From positions 1-8,554 of the forward strand of contig WJJB01000306.1 of NCBI GenBank assembly GCA_014729935.1: 8,554 nt of DNA. The letters run 5' to 3'. Below are positions 1-5,879 of the stretch, one piece after another; position 1 is the stretch's first letter, and each line of letters opens with the position of its first letter. This stretch comes from Candidatus Bathyarchaeota archaeon (GTDB lineage: Archaea > Asgardarchaeota > Lokiarchaeia > Sigyniarchaeales > Sigyniarchaeaceae). Under the pieces are notes generated by a model. It saw nothing but the letters and a program-made list of their open reading frames with translations. It did not search any database and had not been told where the DNA came from. A program made the position numbers and the translations under genes.

Positions 1-505
1 ACACGATACCTTGGAGGTACCACACCCACACGTTAATGCCAAAAACGAGTGCCCACGTGGTATCTATCAAGAGGGTATAGAAGAAGGCGAATCCCGCGCC
101 CATGCAACCGTAAATAATCTGCACCTTGATGGTCAACACCCTCCGTAGATTCGTTTTGCGAATCATTCCCCCTAACAAGCCCAAGGTCGTGTATAGCAGG
201 ACCTGCAGGGCTAGAAGTGGCGCGGGTGACATGCCGTTCACGTTGAATACGAAATACATGGTTGCTGAAACCAAACCATTGAGCATCCCGATGAAATGAC
301 CGAAGATCATTCCACCTAGGAACACGAGTACTGACAAGAACTCGACGTTTGGAATAAGGGTGAACGCGTATGCAGCGCCAACCGTGGTGGCGGAATACAC
401 CCCCACTAGGGCAATCAAGAGAGGTTCAGGTTCTTTTCTGGGTTCAGGTGCATCGCATGGTTCTGATTGGCTCTTCGGGCTCTTTACATCTTCTCCTGCA
501 TTCAT
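1..505 (-). CDS. ECF-type transporter S component (substrate-binding membrane subunit), C-terminus cut off by window edge
   Basis: The reading frame is open from an ATG at 505 down to base 2, giving 168 codons without a stop, so this is an N-terminal fragment. Residues 1-28 are a polar, Glu/Pro/Lys-rich cytosolic tail. Hydrophobic segments then follow at about 29-50, 53-88, 96-115 and 128-165. The segment IPNVEFLSVLVFLGG, followed by a short loop, FNVNGMSPAPLL and a GLLGG helix, has the character of S components of energy-coupling-factor importers, which bind a vitamin in the membrane and work with an EcfA/EcfT motor. The start overlaps the stop of the upstream DUF4430 gene (ATGA, 502-505), so the two are probably translationally coupled. 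DUF4430 is related to the transcobalamin C-terminal domain, so cobalamin or a related corrinoid is the likeliest substrate, but other vitamins are possible. The energising subunits are not in view and may lie further left. Confidence 0.75.
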   Translation of the reverse strand, partial: MNAGEDVKSPKSQSEPCDAPEPRKEPEPLLIALVGVYSATTVGAAYAFTLIPNVEFLSVLVFLGGMIFGHFIGMLNGLVSATMYFVFNVNGMSPAPLLALQVLLYTTLGLLGGMIRKTNLRRVLTIKVQIIYGCMGAGFAFFYTLLIDTTWALVFGINVWVWYLQGIV

Positions 506-918
506 TTCTGTACCCACTCGATGAAACTATCATTTTTCAGGCAATATAAGCTAGAAGCCTTCCCAGGCGAGACTCCATCGATCCAGTATAGCCATGAGTC
601 ACCTTTCCCATTAATTCTCGTTATCAGGTAACCATTGGGATATACCTCGTATTCAATGGTAAAATGGTCGCTCATGATGGAAAACACCGTGAAATCGCCC
701 GTGGATTTCGTGAGATCTTCTAATAATTCGTTCGTCCCGTTCTTGTATTGCACTTGGATGGTGATATTTTCCACGAACATGATATTATCGCAAACATCTT
801 CCCCATCATTCCCAAGATTCATCAAGGATGGTAATGCGTAGGATAACACCGATATACCGGACACGGTAACGATTAGTACCGCTAAGATCACTTTCCAATT
901 GAATCTAGATTCTTTCAT
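502..918 (-). CDS. Membrane-anchored DUF4430 (transcobalamin C-terminal-like) protein
   Basis: This 138-residue protein has a short basic N-terminus and one hydrophobic segment at about residues 9-32, read as an uncleaved anchor or signal peptide. A small extracellular domain follows from about residue 50. Its core has the DUF4430 signature: PNGYLITRINGKG at 94-106, SWLYWIDGVSPGKAS at 108-122, then an aromatic, acidic end finishing in IEWVQK. In DUF4430 and the related cobalamin-carrier domain this region is a beta-rich ligand-contacting fold. The gene ends inside the start of the S-component gene (4-base ATGA overlap), so it is probably the surface partner of that importer, capturing or presenting substrate. 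Residues 51-53 (NIT) and 60-62 (NGT) are N-glycosylation sequons. The start at 918 is the first ATG of the frame and leaves a complete anchor. No strong ribosome binding site is visible. The family call is good; the ligand is inferred. Confidence 0.75.
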   Translation of the reverse strand: MKESRFNWKVILAVLIVTVSGISVLSYALPSLMNLGNDGEDVCDNIMFVENITIQVQYKNGTNELLEDLTKSTGDFTVFSIMSDHFTIEYEVYPNGYLITRINGKGDSWLYWIDGVSPGKASSLYCLKNDSFIEWVQK

Positions 919-1080
919 GTCAACTCATGACAGTCTATAGATAACCAAGCAACAAGTATACCAGCTTTGAATACAATAAGAAGGTACCTATTACAGGGAA
1001 TAGTCCACCTGAAAAATTCCCCGCTCACCCGCCATCACGGTGTCTCAGGTAATATAACACACGTATCGTTCTTTTAGCTA
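919..1080. other. Divergent intergenic region between the DUF4430 operon and the DUF6125-like gene
   Basis: This 162-base gap holds no convincing ORF or RNA gene. It should contain both promoters. The rightward TATA element is clear (1050-1057). Leftward candidates are weaker: TTATCTAT on the minus strand at 937-944, about 22 bases from the 918 start, or a TATAC-containing stretch further up near 951-962. I see no riboswitch; in particular I could not recognise a cobalamin riboswitch, although the operon is a candidate corrinoid importer. Confidence 0.5.
1050..1057 (+). promoter_or_regulatory. TATA box of the DUF6125-like gene
   Basis: TAATATAA is centred about 27 bases before the ATG at 1081. 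This is the spacing expected if transcription starts at or next to the start codon (leaderless mRNA). It also supports choosing 1081 rather than the internal ATG at 1108. Confidence 0.6.
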
Positions 1081-1608
1081 ATGGTAAGAAAGGAAGGAAA
1101 TTTCAGGATGAAGAAAGTCACGGATGCCGATGAGTTATTTTACTTCAAGAGGCAGTTTTTTACGCTCGATGGCTTGTGGATCATTGAAACGGAAAATGCC
1201 ACGGATCTTGACATATCACTAAAGATCGATCTCGCCGTATGGCAAAGACTGCTCGAAATCGGCTATCGGCGCATCAGGAGGCATCTTGGAATTCACGAAA
1301 CTGACATGGATGTTGTAGCCATCATTGATATCCTTTCCTTTCGCTGGTCCGTGGAAGGATGGGTATATGATATCATCGAGAAGAAAGCCGACCGTGGGCG
1401 AGTGAAGATCATGAAGTGTCCCTACAAGGAAATCATGCAGAGAAATCCCGAGAGACGAACAATTATCCCGCGAATTTGCACTGAAATCTGCATCCCGATA
1501 TATGATGAGGCGGTTCGTTCCATGAAGCCATCCGTGCAATTGAAGAGGACTTGCTTTCAAGGCTTGGGTGATGAGTCGTGTGATTTCGAGTTTTCCATGC
1601 ATGATTGA
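1081..1608 (+). CDS. DUF6125-like / L-2-amino-thiazoline-4-carboxylate hydrolase-like protein
   Basis: This is a soluble 175-residue protein with no signal peptide or membrane segment. The order of motifs resembles the DUF6125 group (related to the 2-amino-thiazoline-4-carboxylate hydrolase family): an N-terminal FFTLDGLWI stretch (26-34), a helix around LAVWQRLLEIGYRRIRRHLG (51-70), a KCP motif with Cys113, a pair Cys133/Cys137, and a C-terminal CFQGLGDESCDFEF block (158-171) with Cys158 and Cys167. Those conserved cysteines and acidic residues suggest metal or thiol chemistry, but members mostly have no known reaction. The start at 1081 fits the TATA box. An internal ATG at 1108 follows a purine-rich AGGAAGG stretch and would shorten the protein by nine residues. 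A T-run follows the stop. It has its own promoter and no obvious link to the surface protein downstream. The family is moderately sure; the function is unknown. Confidence 0.65.
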   Translation: MVRKEGNFRMKKVTDADELFYFKRQFFTLDGLWIIETENATDLDISLKIDLAVWQRLLEIGYRRIRRHLGIHETDMDVVAIIDILSFRWSVEGWVYDIIEKKADRGRVKIMKCPYKEIMQRNPERRTIIPRICTEICIPIYDEAVRSMKPSVQLKRTCFQGLGDESCDFEFSMHD

Positions 1609-1631
1609 AAACTGTAAGAGGTCATGTGAAG

Positions 1632-1637
1632 TTTTTT
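1632..1637 (+). terminator. T-run terminator after the DUF6125-like gene
   Basis: Six consecutive T's, then AATTT, lie about 24 bases beyond the stop codon. Archaeal RNA polymerase can terminate on such T-tracts without a hairpin, and I see no strong hairpin here. The next gene has its own TATA element downstream of this point. Confidence 0.45.
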
Positions 1638-1676
1638 AATTTGTAAAGCATTTGACTCAAATGGAAATCTCAACCA

Positions 1677-1684
1677 CATATATA
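1677..1684 (+). promoter_or_regulatory. TATA box of the surface-protein gene
   Basis: CATATATA is centred about 25 bases before the ATG at 1706. With transcription starting close to the ATG, the mRNA would be leaderless or nearly so. No ribosome binding site precedes the start, which agrees. Confidence 0.65.
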
Positions 1685-1705
1685 CTGTAATAGGTTGGTT
1701 CCATC

Positions 1706-2443
1706 ATGAAAAAAGCATCGAAACAAGTATTCCTGCTTGGTGCATTATTGTTTATCACCATGTCAGCATGTTCGGGAAGATCCAGTGGCCATTCCATGAC
1801 TATTCCCGACCCGGTACCAGGACAAACATATGTTTGGGATATCAACGCCACAAATGGACTCGTTCAATGGTATGATAATAGCTTCATGTTTATCGCAAAC
1901 ATGACTTTTTCAAGCCCAGGCCGTATAAGCTTGGACTTGAATGGCCAGCATCAAAATGACCAAACTGGTACCAATGTGACTGGCTTGGTGTGGTATGGCA
2001 ACATGAGTGAGTGGTATTACGATAGCTCCGATTACGTGAAGAATTGGACCAGGGAAAATGCTTCAATGACCGAATACGGGTTGGCACTCACTCTTTCCGT
2101 CGTCAATTTCCCCACCATCCAATGGTATGGCGGGTTCATTTCACAAGTAAACTGGGCGGAAATTGAAGTGATTTTGGGTGATTTAGCCAAAAGGAAAGAT
2201 GGGCGCTTGTGCATCACATACTCAGATACGTTTCAAGAGACATATCTCGAGTATGATCTTGGTACAGGCGTGTTGCTTCATGCCAATACGTCGGCGGGTG
2301 ATTATCACTTGGAATTTACCATCCAAGGCTACCAACCGATTACCCTTGGCGGGATCCCTGGTTACAGCATCCTTTGGATCGGACTCATCTTGATTGGTTG
2401 CGCGGTTCCGTTGATCGCGAAGCAAAAACGCGATCGAGGGTAG
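1706..2443 (+). CDS. N-glycosylation-rich surface protein with lipobox-like signal and C-terminal IPGY membrane anchor
   Basis: I do not recognise the 245-residue protein as a named family. Residues 1-21 form a basic-then-hydrophobic signal peptide ending in a lipobox-like MSAC with Cys22. The body (about 23-215) is aromatic-rich, predicted beta-rich and extracellular. It holds seven Asn-X-Ser/Thr sequons, at N47, N65, N90, N99, N113, N118 and N194. The end has IPGY at 217-220, a hydrophobic stretch at 221-238 and the basic tail KQKRDRG. This tripartite C-terminus resembles archaeal surface-protein sorting or anchoring tails, and similar PG-motif tails are familiar from Asgard and related archaea. 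Having both a lipobox and a C-terminal anchor is unusual. The protein is probably displayed on the cell surface; whether it binds, adheres or is structural cannot be told. The start has a well-placed TATA box. The gene converges with the crotonase gene. Confidence 0.7.
   Translation: MKKASKQVFLLGALLFITMSACSGRSSGHSMTIPDPVPGQTYVWDINATNGLVQWYDNSFMFIANMTFSSPGRISLDLNGQHQNDQTGTNVTGLVWYGNMSEWYYDSSDYVKNWTRENASMTEYGLALTLSVVNFPTIQWYGGFISQVNWAEIEVILGDLAKRKDGRLCITYSDTFQETYLEYDLGTGVLLHANTSAGDYHLEFTIQGYQPITLGGIPGYSILWIGLILIGCAVPLIAKQKRDRG
2413..2435 (+). repeat. Inverted repeat in the 3' end of the surface-protein gene
   Basis: GATCGCG (2413-2419) and CGCGATC (2429-2435) are perfect 7-base arms around a 9-base A-rich loop. 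They extend by a T-G wobble and a T-A pair. They encode part of the basic C-terminal tail and lie 25 bases before a T-run, so they may help termination or stabilise the 3' end. Confidence 0.45.
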
Positions 2444-2459
2444 CCGGCATGCCACCTCA

Positions 2460-2466
2460 TTTTTTT
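2460..2466 (+). terminator. T-run terminator after the surface-protein gene
   Basis: Seven consecutive T's lie 17 bases after the stop codon, within the 47-base gap between two convergent genes. The run follows an 8-base palindrome (GGCATGCC, 2446-2453) and the hairpin at 2413-2435. Confidence 0.5.
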
Positions 2467-2490
2467 CTACTTGTGCATTCGGTTCTCAGT

Positions 2491-3306
2491 TTAGAAAAGG
2501 CCCCCCCATGGTTGATAGGCAGCACTATCAATTCCGAATCGTTTTCCTGCTTGCTGCTTGTATGCCTCCTTGTCTCGTTCAAACATGGCTTGAAACATTG
2601 CTTGCTCTAATGCAGAACCTTCTTGGTATGATGCAAGGAATGGAACATGGTTAGCATGCATCTTAAGGAACCGCAATACGTCTTGATTCTTCCGTCCTAG
2701 CTGCTTTCCCAAGTCCATCACGTGGTCCATGAATACTTCCAAGGGGTGCATTTCGTTTAGCAAGCCACATGCCAAGAATTCCCGGGCACTGTATGTTCGG
2801 CATGTCATTAAGATCTCCTTGGTTTTCAAGATACCGAGCTGCTGCACCATGAGCATTACGCAATTTGCGCCTGGATACAGTGAATGATCGAGCTCGGGCA
2901 TTTTAAACGTGGCAGAGTCCACTGCGATGCGGAAATCACTTGCCAATGCATACACGACACCCATGCCCATGCACCTGCCATTTATCGCAGAGATCGTTGG
3001 CTTCCCGTGGTATATAACACTCGCCGTTTCAGCTCCAAGCCGTTCCATTCGCTTGGACATGGTTTCCCGCTGCTCCGGGGAATAGCCGTTTGAAAGGGAA
3101 TTCACGTCCATCCCAGTGGTAAAATTGTCGCCGGTTCCCGTGATGACGACCACCCTCACCTTGTCATCCTGTTGCGCATGTAACAAGGATTTCTTGAGCT
3201 GTTCGAGCATTGATGGAGTTAAGGAATTCGCTTTTTCAGGCCTATTCAGCGTGATGAGCTGCAGGCGACCTCGCCGGCTTGACAATATTCTGTTATCGCT
3301 ATCCAT
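2491..3306 (-). CDS. Enoyl-CoA hydratase/isomerase (crotonase) family protein, one catalytic Glu missing
   Basis: The 271-residue length is typical for the crotonase superfamily, which handles CoA thioesters in the cytosol. The N-terminal strand ends in ITLNRPEKANSL (18-29). The first oxyanion-hole segment is NFTTGMDV (61-68), in place of the usual AGADL type. The second is GRCMGMG (110-116), followed by ALASDFRIA. Aligned by eye with crotonase, the glutamate that normally follows GGGxE (rat Glu144) is Val118, while the second glutamate is kept as Glu138 in KMPEL (rat Glu164). Hydratases normally use both. Enoyl-CoA isomerases and several other members need only the second, so isomerase, thioesterase-like or other activity is more likely than simple hydration. 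The start at 3306 begins just before the first strand; no Shine-Dalgarno is evident. The gene diverges from the flippase gene across 40 bases. No beta-oxidation partner is in view. Family certain, reaction open. Confidence 0.9.
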   Translation of the reverse strand: MDSDNRILSSRRGRLQLITLNRPEKANSLTPSMLEQLKKSLLHAQQDDKVRVVVITGTGDNFTTGMDVNSLSNGYSPEQRETMSKRMERLGAETASVIYHGKPTISAINGRCMGMGVVYALASDFRIAVDSATFKMPELDHSLYPGANCVMLMVQQLGILKTKEILMTCRTYSAREFLACGLLNEMHPLEVFMDHVMDLGKQLGRKNQDVLRFLKMHANHVPFLASYQEGSALEQAMFQAMFERDKEAYKQQAGKRFGIDSAAYQPWGGLF

Positions 3307-3346
3307 GGCATACCATTATTAGTACAAAAGAAGATAAAATATTACC
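3307..3346. promoter_or_regulatory. Compact divergent promoter region, crotonase gene / flippase gene
   Basis: Only 40 bases separate the two divergent starts. TTATTAGT (3316-3323) is centred about 27 bases before the rightward ATG at 3347. On the other strand TTTTATCT (3332-3339) is centred about 29 bases before the leftward ATG at 3306. Each candidate TATA element therefore lies close to the other gene's start, so the two initiation complexes would overlap and probably compete. The boxes are imperfect, so this is inference. Confidence 0.45.
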
Positions 3347-5623
3347 ATGGCTACCGCAGGTAATGAATCCACTGGATCACCTGATTCACCTGATTCCTCA
3401 GGTGGTGAGTCCATCTCCGTGACGATGCGAACTGCTTCCACCAAGCGAGTCGTCACGGGGGGCGTCATACTGACGATATTTGACATCTTGGGATCGCTTT
3501 TTTTCACGCTCTACACCATTGCACAATCGGGTCTTCCTCCCGATGAAGGGGGCGTTCTGGCTGTGGTAACCTCCTTCCAAGCAATGCTCAAGTATTTTGC
3601 CATGTTGGGATTCACCGGGGCGGGAGCCAAGTTCATTTCCGAGTACCTCGAGCGGGACAAGCAAGAAGCACGCAAGTATGGCATTTCTGCAGCCAAGTAT
3701 AATTTCCTGGTGATTGGCTTACCAATCGTTGGCATTGCAGTCATCCTCTTCATAAAGAAACTATTTGAAGGAGACAACCTTTCCATTCAAGCATTTTTCA
3801 TCTTGATTTTTCTCATGCTGGTGGATCGATTGCGGTCCTGTTCCGATCTCTATCTGCTTGCCTATCAGCGTTATGACCTGTATGCAATATCCTGGGGAAT
3901 TCCGTATGGAGCGATGTACACCCTTGCATTCATCTTGCTTCCCATTTACGGCCCTGTTGCACCATTAATTGCTTGGTTGTTCGGCACCATCGCCATGTTC
4001 CTGCTATCCATGTTCTTCGTTTCCAAGATCTCGGAATTCCCCATCCGGGATATGTTTTCATGGCGGAAGGAGTTTGGCTTGTTCAAGAAGATGTTCTCCT
4101 TCAATTTCTTGTATTCATTGGCAAATCTTTGTTTTGCAATGCTCACCACGACCTTGCTCATAACCATGGGTAGCGAGCTGGGCTTTTTGACCCAACAAGA
4201 AACCCAAGCACTTGGCGTTATTTCCACCTTCTCCAACATATTGATCAACGTATTTGGTATCGTTGCAGGAATTCAACCAGCCGTGAGCCAAGCGTTCTCA
4301 TTGAAGAACAAGAAATTGGTCAAGAATTACTTCCTTGCTACGGTGAAATTCCCGTTGATGATGACTGTGGCAGTCACGACCTTCTTCCTGGTATTCGGGC
4401 GCGAGATGATCGAGATCTTCTACGACACGAACGGAGATGGAAGGTATGCAGTGATTGGATTATTCATCATGATCGTGCTAATACCTTCCTATTCCATGGG
4501 TGCATACGCGTCCCGCTGGGATAACATATTAGCGGGAATCGGCAGGCCAGAAACCGCGATTATCCCGTGGTTCATGGGCATGGGCATCGCCTTGGTGGGA
4601 CTCGTTGCCACTTGGATCTGGGTGCCCGGTGGAAGGTACCTGGTGGACAACATTATCATGATTGATCAGGAAGGAATCATGGTTCCTACCAATTACGGCA
4701 TCACGTTGCAATTCACCGTGAGCTTGATATCCATGGCTGCAGGGTTGGTGGTCCCAGGCATCTGGATCATTTCTATCACCATCAGGGTGCTCGGTATCAA
4801 GATTCCCCGGCGTTTTATCACCGGACCGATGGCATCCGCATTCATCACGGCAATCATCATGCTCCTCTTGAAGTTCTTCATCCCCTTGAAGCAATCCCTG
4901 GAACAATTAACAAGTAGGCAGGTCGGGGGCATCCTGTACACCATCGCCATGATCTTGCTTGGTGTCATGATTTACCTTACCATCTTGGTCTTGATAGGGG
5001 GCTTTACCATTGAGGACGGGCGCTTCTGGAAATCGGTCGTTGGGACGATCCCGGTGGTCAAGAATTTACTTGTGCCTCTTTTCCTGTATGGGAGATTTTT
5101 GCTCAAGCATGTCCCGCAGCGAATGAAAACCCGGCCAATCAAGTGGATCACAACGACCAAGCGAGGTGACATGGAGCGGGATAGTGAATTCACAATAACC
5201 GATGATTTCAATCAATCGGTGGGAGAGGCTTTGCATGCCGGGAAGGAAATCACGTTCTCGGTGTTCATGAAGGGAATTAACCAAAAATATTACCACCTAC
5301 TGGTCATCCCCAAGATAGACATGAAAGTGCTATCTAAAGCCATCGTATATAAGGAATCAATCGAAACTGACCTTTCCATTCCCATGACATTCGTGGTTCC
5401 TGACACGCTTGAATCGGGTTACCACGAACTGTATATTGATGTGGAGATGTATACGCAGCCCCGGGAAGATATCAACATGAACATCTTGACATCAAGGAAA
5501 AAATTCTGGACATATTTCGATTTCAGGTTCAAGTGGTGGGACGAGATCATCAAGTATATCACGATTGAAGATACCCAAACCGATCAAGAGACCAATCCAG
5601 CAAATCGTTTCAATGTGCCCTAG
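3347..5623 (+). CDS. MOP-superfamily polysaccharide/oligosaccharide flippase-like protein with C-terminal soluble domain
   Basis: This 758-residue membrane protein has a polar Ser/Pro/Asp-rich N-terminus (1-33). About fourteen hydrophobic segments follow (roughly 36-58, 65-95, 118-140, 146-163, 176-200, 202-226, 249-275, 285-310, 331-351, 367-386, 404-426, 452-481, 494-513, 526-552). The layout, with charged GAKFISEY after the second segment and GREMIEIFY before the tenth, is that of MOP/PST flippases. These move lipid-linked sugars across the membrane during glycan or N-glycosylation precursor assembly. Family members are usually 400-550 residues. Here about 200 more follow: a possible fifteenth hydrophobic stretch (561-585) and then a beta-rich soluble region (about 612-745) that I do not recognise. 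The loop DTNGDGRY (360-367) resembles a calcium-binding DxNxDG loop. No glycosyltransferase is adjacent, but the sequon-rich surface protein nearby fits a glycosylating cell. The family is fairly sure; the substrate is unknown. Confidence 0.8.
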   Translation: MATAGNESTGSPDSPDSSGGESISVTMRTASTKRVVTGGVILTIFDILGSLFFTLYTIAQSGLPPDEGGVLAVVTSFQAMLKYFAMLGFTGAGAKFISEYLERDKQEARKYGISAAKYNFLVIGLPIVGIAVILFIKKLFEGDNLSIQAFFILIFLMLVDRLRSCSDLYLLAYQRYDLYAISWGIPYGAMYTLAFILLPIYGPVAPLIAWLFGTIAMFLLSMFFVSKISEFPIRDMFSWRKEFGLFKKMFSFNFLYSLANLCFAMLTTTLLITMGSELGFLTQQETQALGVISTFSNILINVFGIVAGIQPAVSQAFSLKNKKLVKNYFLATVKFPLMMTVAVTTFFLVFGREMIEIFYDTNGDGRYAVIGLFIMIVLIPSYSMGAYASRWDNILAGIGRPETAIIPWFMGMGIALVGLVATWIWVPGGRYLVDNIIMIDQEGIMVPTNYGITLQFTVSLISMAAGLVVPGIWIISITIRVLGIKIPRRFITGPMASAFITAIIMLLLKFFIPLKQSLEQLTSRQVGGILYTIAMILLGVMIYLTILVLIGGFTIEDGRFWKSVVGTIPVVKNLLVPLFLYGRFLLKHVPQRMKTRPIKWITTTKRGDMERDSEFTITDDFNQSVGEALHAGKEITFSVFMKGINQKYYHLLVIPKIDMKVLSKAIVYKESIETDLSIPMTFVVPDTLESGYHELYIDVEMYTQPREDINMNILTSRKKFWTYFDFRFKWWDEIIKYITIEDTQTDQETNPANRFNVP
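3377..3404 (+). repeat. Tandem 9-base repeat and hairpin near the 5' end of the flippase gene
   Basis: TCACCTGAT occurs twice in tandem (3377-3385 and 3386-3394), encoding the repeated S-P-D. The second copy contains CACCTGA (3387-3393), which pairs perfectly with TCAGGTG (3398-3404) across a 4-base loop. The first copy could pair instead with a larger loop. This puts a stable hairpin about 40 bases into a probably leaderless mRNA. Confidence 0.55.
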
Positions 5624-5879
5624 AACACTTCTCCCCATATTCGACAAAACTTAAATAGTCTCGCATCAAGAATAAACACACCGCAAGGGAGAATTTTGAG
5701 ATAGTTGGGCGAAAAAGGTCCGCTTTTCAATAATATTTGAGCATGTTTAATTTTATTAAGCGAAAGTTACGAAAATGTATCAATCGCCAACGTTATAAAT
5801 GATAAAATCAATGTAGTTATGCATCACGCGCTCACGCTCGTGACTATCATCATTATGAAACCTAGGGTGCCGTTAATCG
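5624..5879. other. AT-rich 256-base intergenic region with two TATA-like elements
   Basis: No supported gene lies here. CTTAAATA (5650-5657) is a near-consensus archaeal TATA box, but no start codon lies at the expected distance (about 5680), so it may drive a non-coding transcript or be chance. TTATAAAT (5793-5800) could drive the winged-helix gene with a leader of about 55 bases. That leader contains TCACG-CT-CGTGA, a short inverted repeat near 5832-5843, and a weak GGGTG before the start. There is no recognisable tRNA or box C/D RNA. The region is visibly richer in A and T than the flanking genes. Confidence 0.45.
5793..5800 (+). promoter_or_regulatory. TATA-like element upstream of the winged-helix gene
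   Basis: TTATAAAT matches the archaeal TATA consensus and would place transcription initiation near 5823, giving a 5' leader of about 55 bases. A weaker alternative, TTATGAAA near 5853-5860, sits at leaderless spacing from the ATG at 5880. I cannot choose between them. Confidence 0.4.

Noticed and set aside
1219..1602. Minus-strand 127-codon ORF opposite the DUF6125-like gene
   Set aside because: It lies entirely antisense to a gene with recognisable motifs and a TATA box, and it has no domain features of its own.
3377..3394. Start of a CRISPR or longer tandem array
   Set aside because: There are only two 9-base units, in frame inside a coding sequence, with no spacers.
4529..4906. Minus-strand 125-codon ORF rich in Asp, His and Gly inside the flippase gene
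   Set aside because: It is antisense to a clear 758-codon membrane protein with family features. The composition is what the opposite strand of hydrophobic codons produces, and there is no promoter or ribosome binding site.
5743..5802. 19-codon basic peptide starting at ATG 5743 (MFNFIKRKLRKC...)
   Set aside because: It is very short, AT-rich, has no suitably spaced TATA box or ribosome binding site, and such peptides arise readily by chance here.
5840..5860. Box C-like TGATGA on the minus strand
   Set aside because: No matching box D (CTGA) or internal C'/D' boxes at usable spacing, so a C/D guide RNA is not supported.
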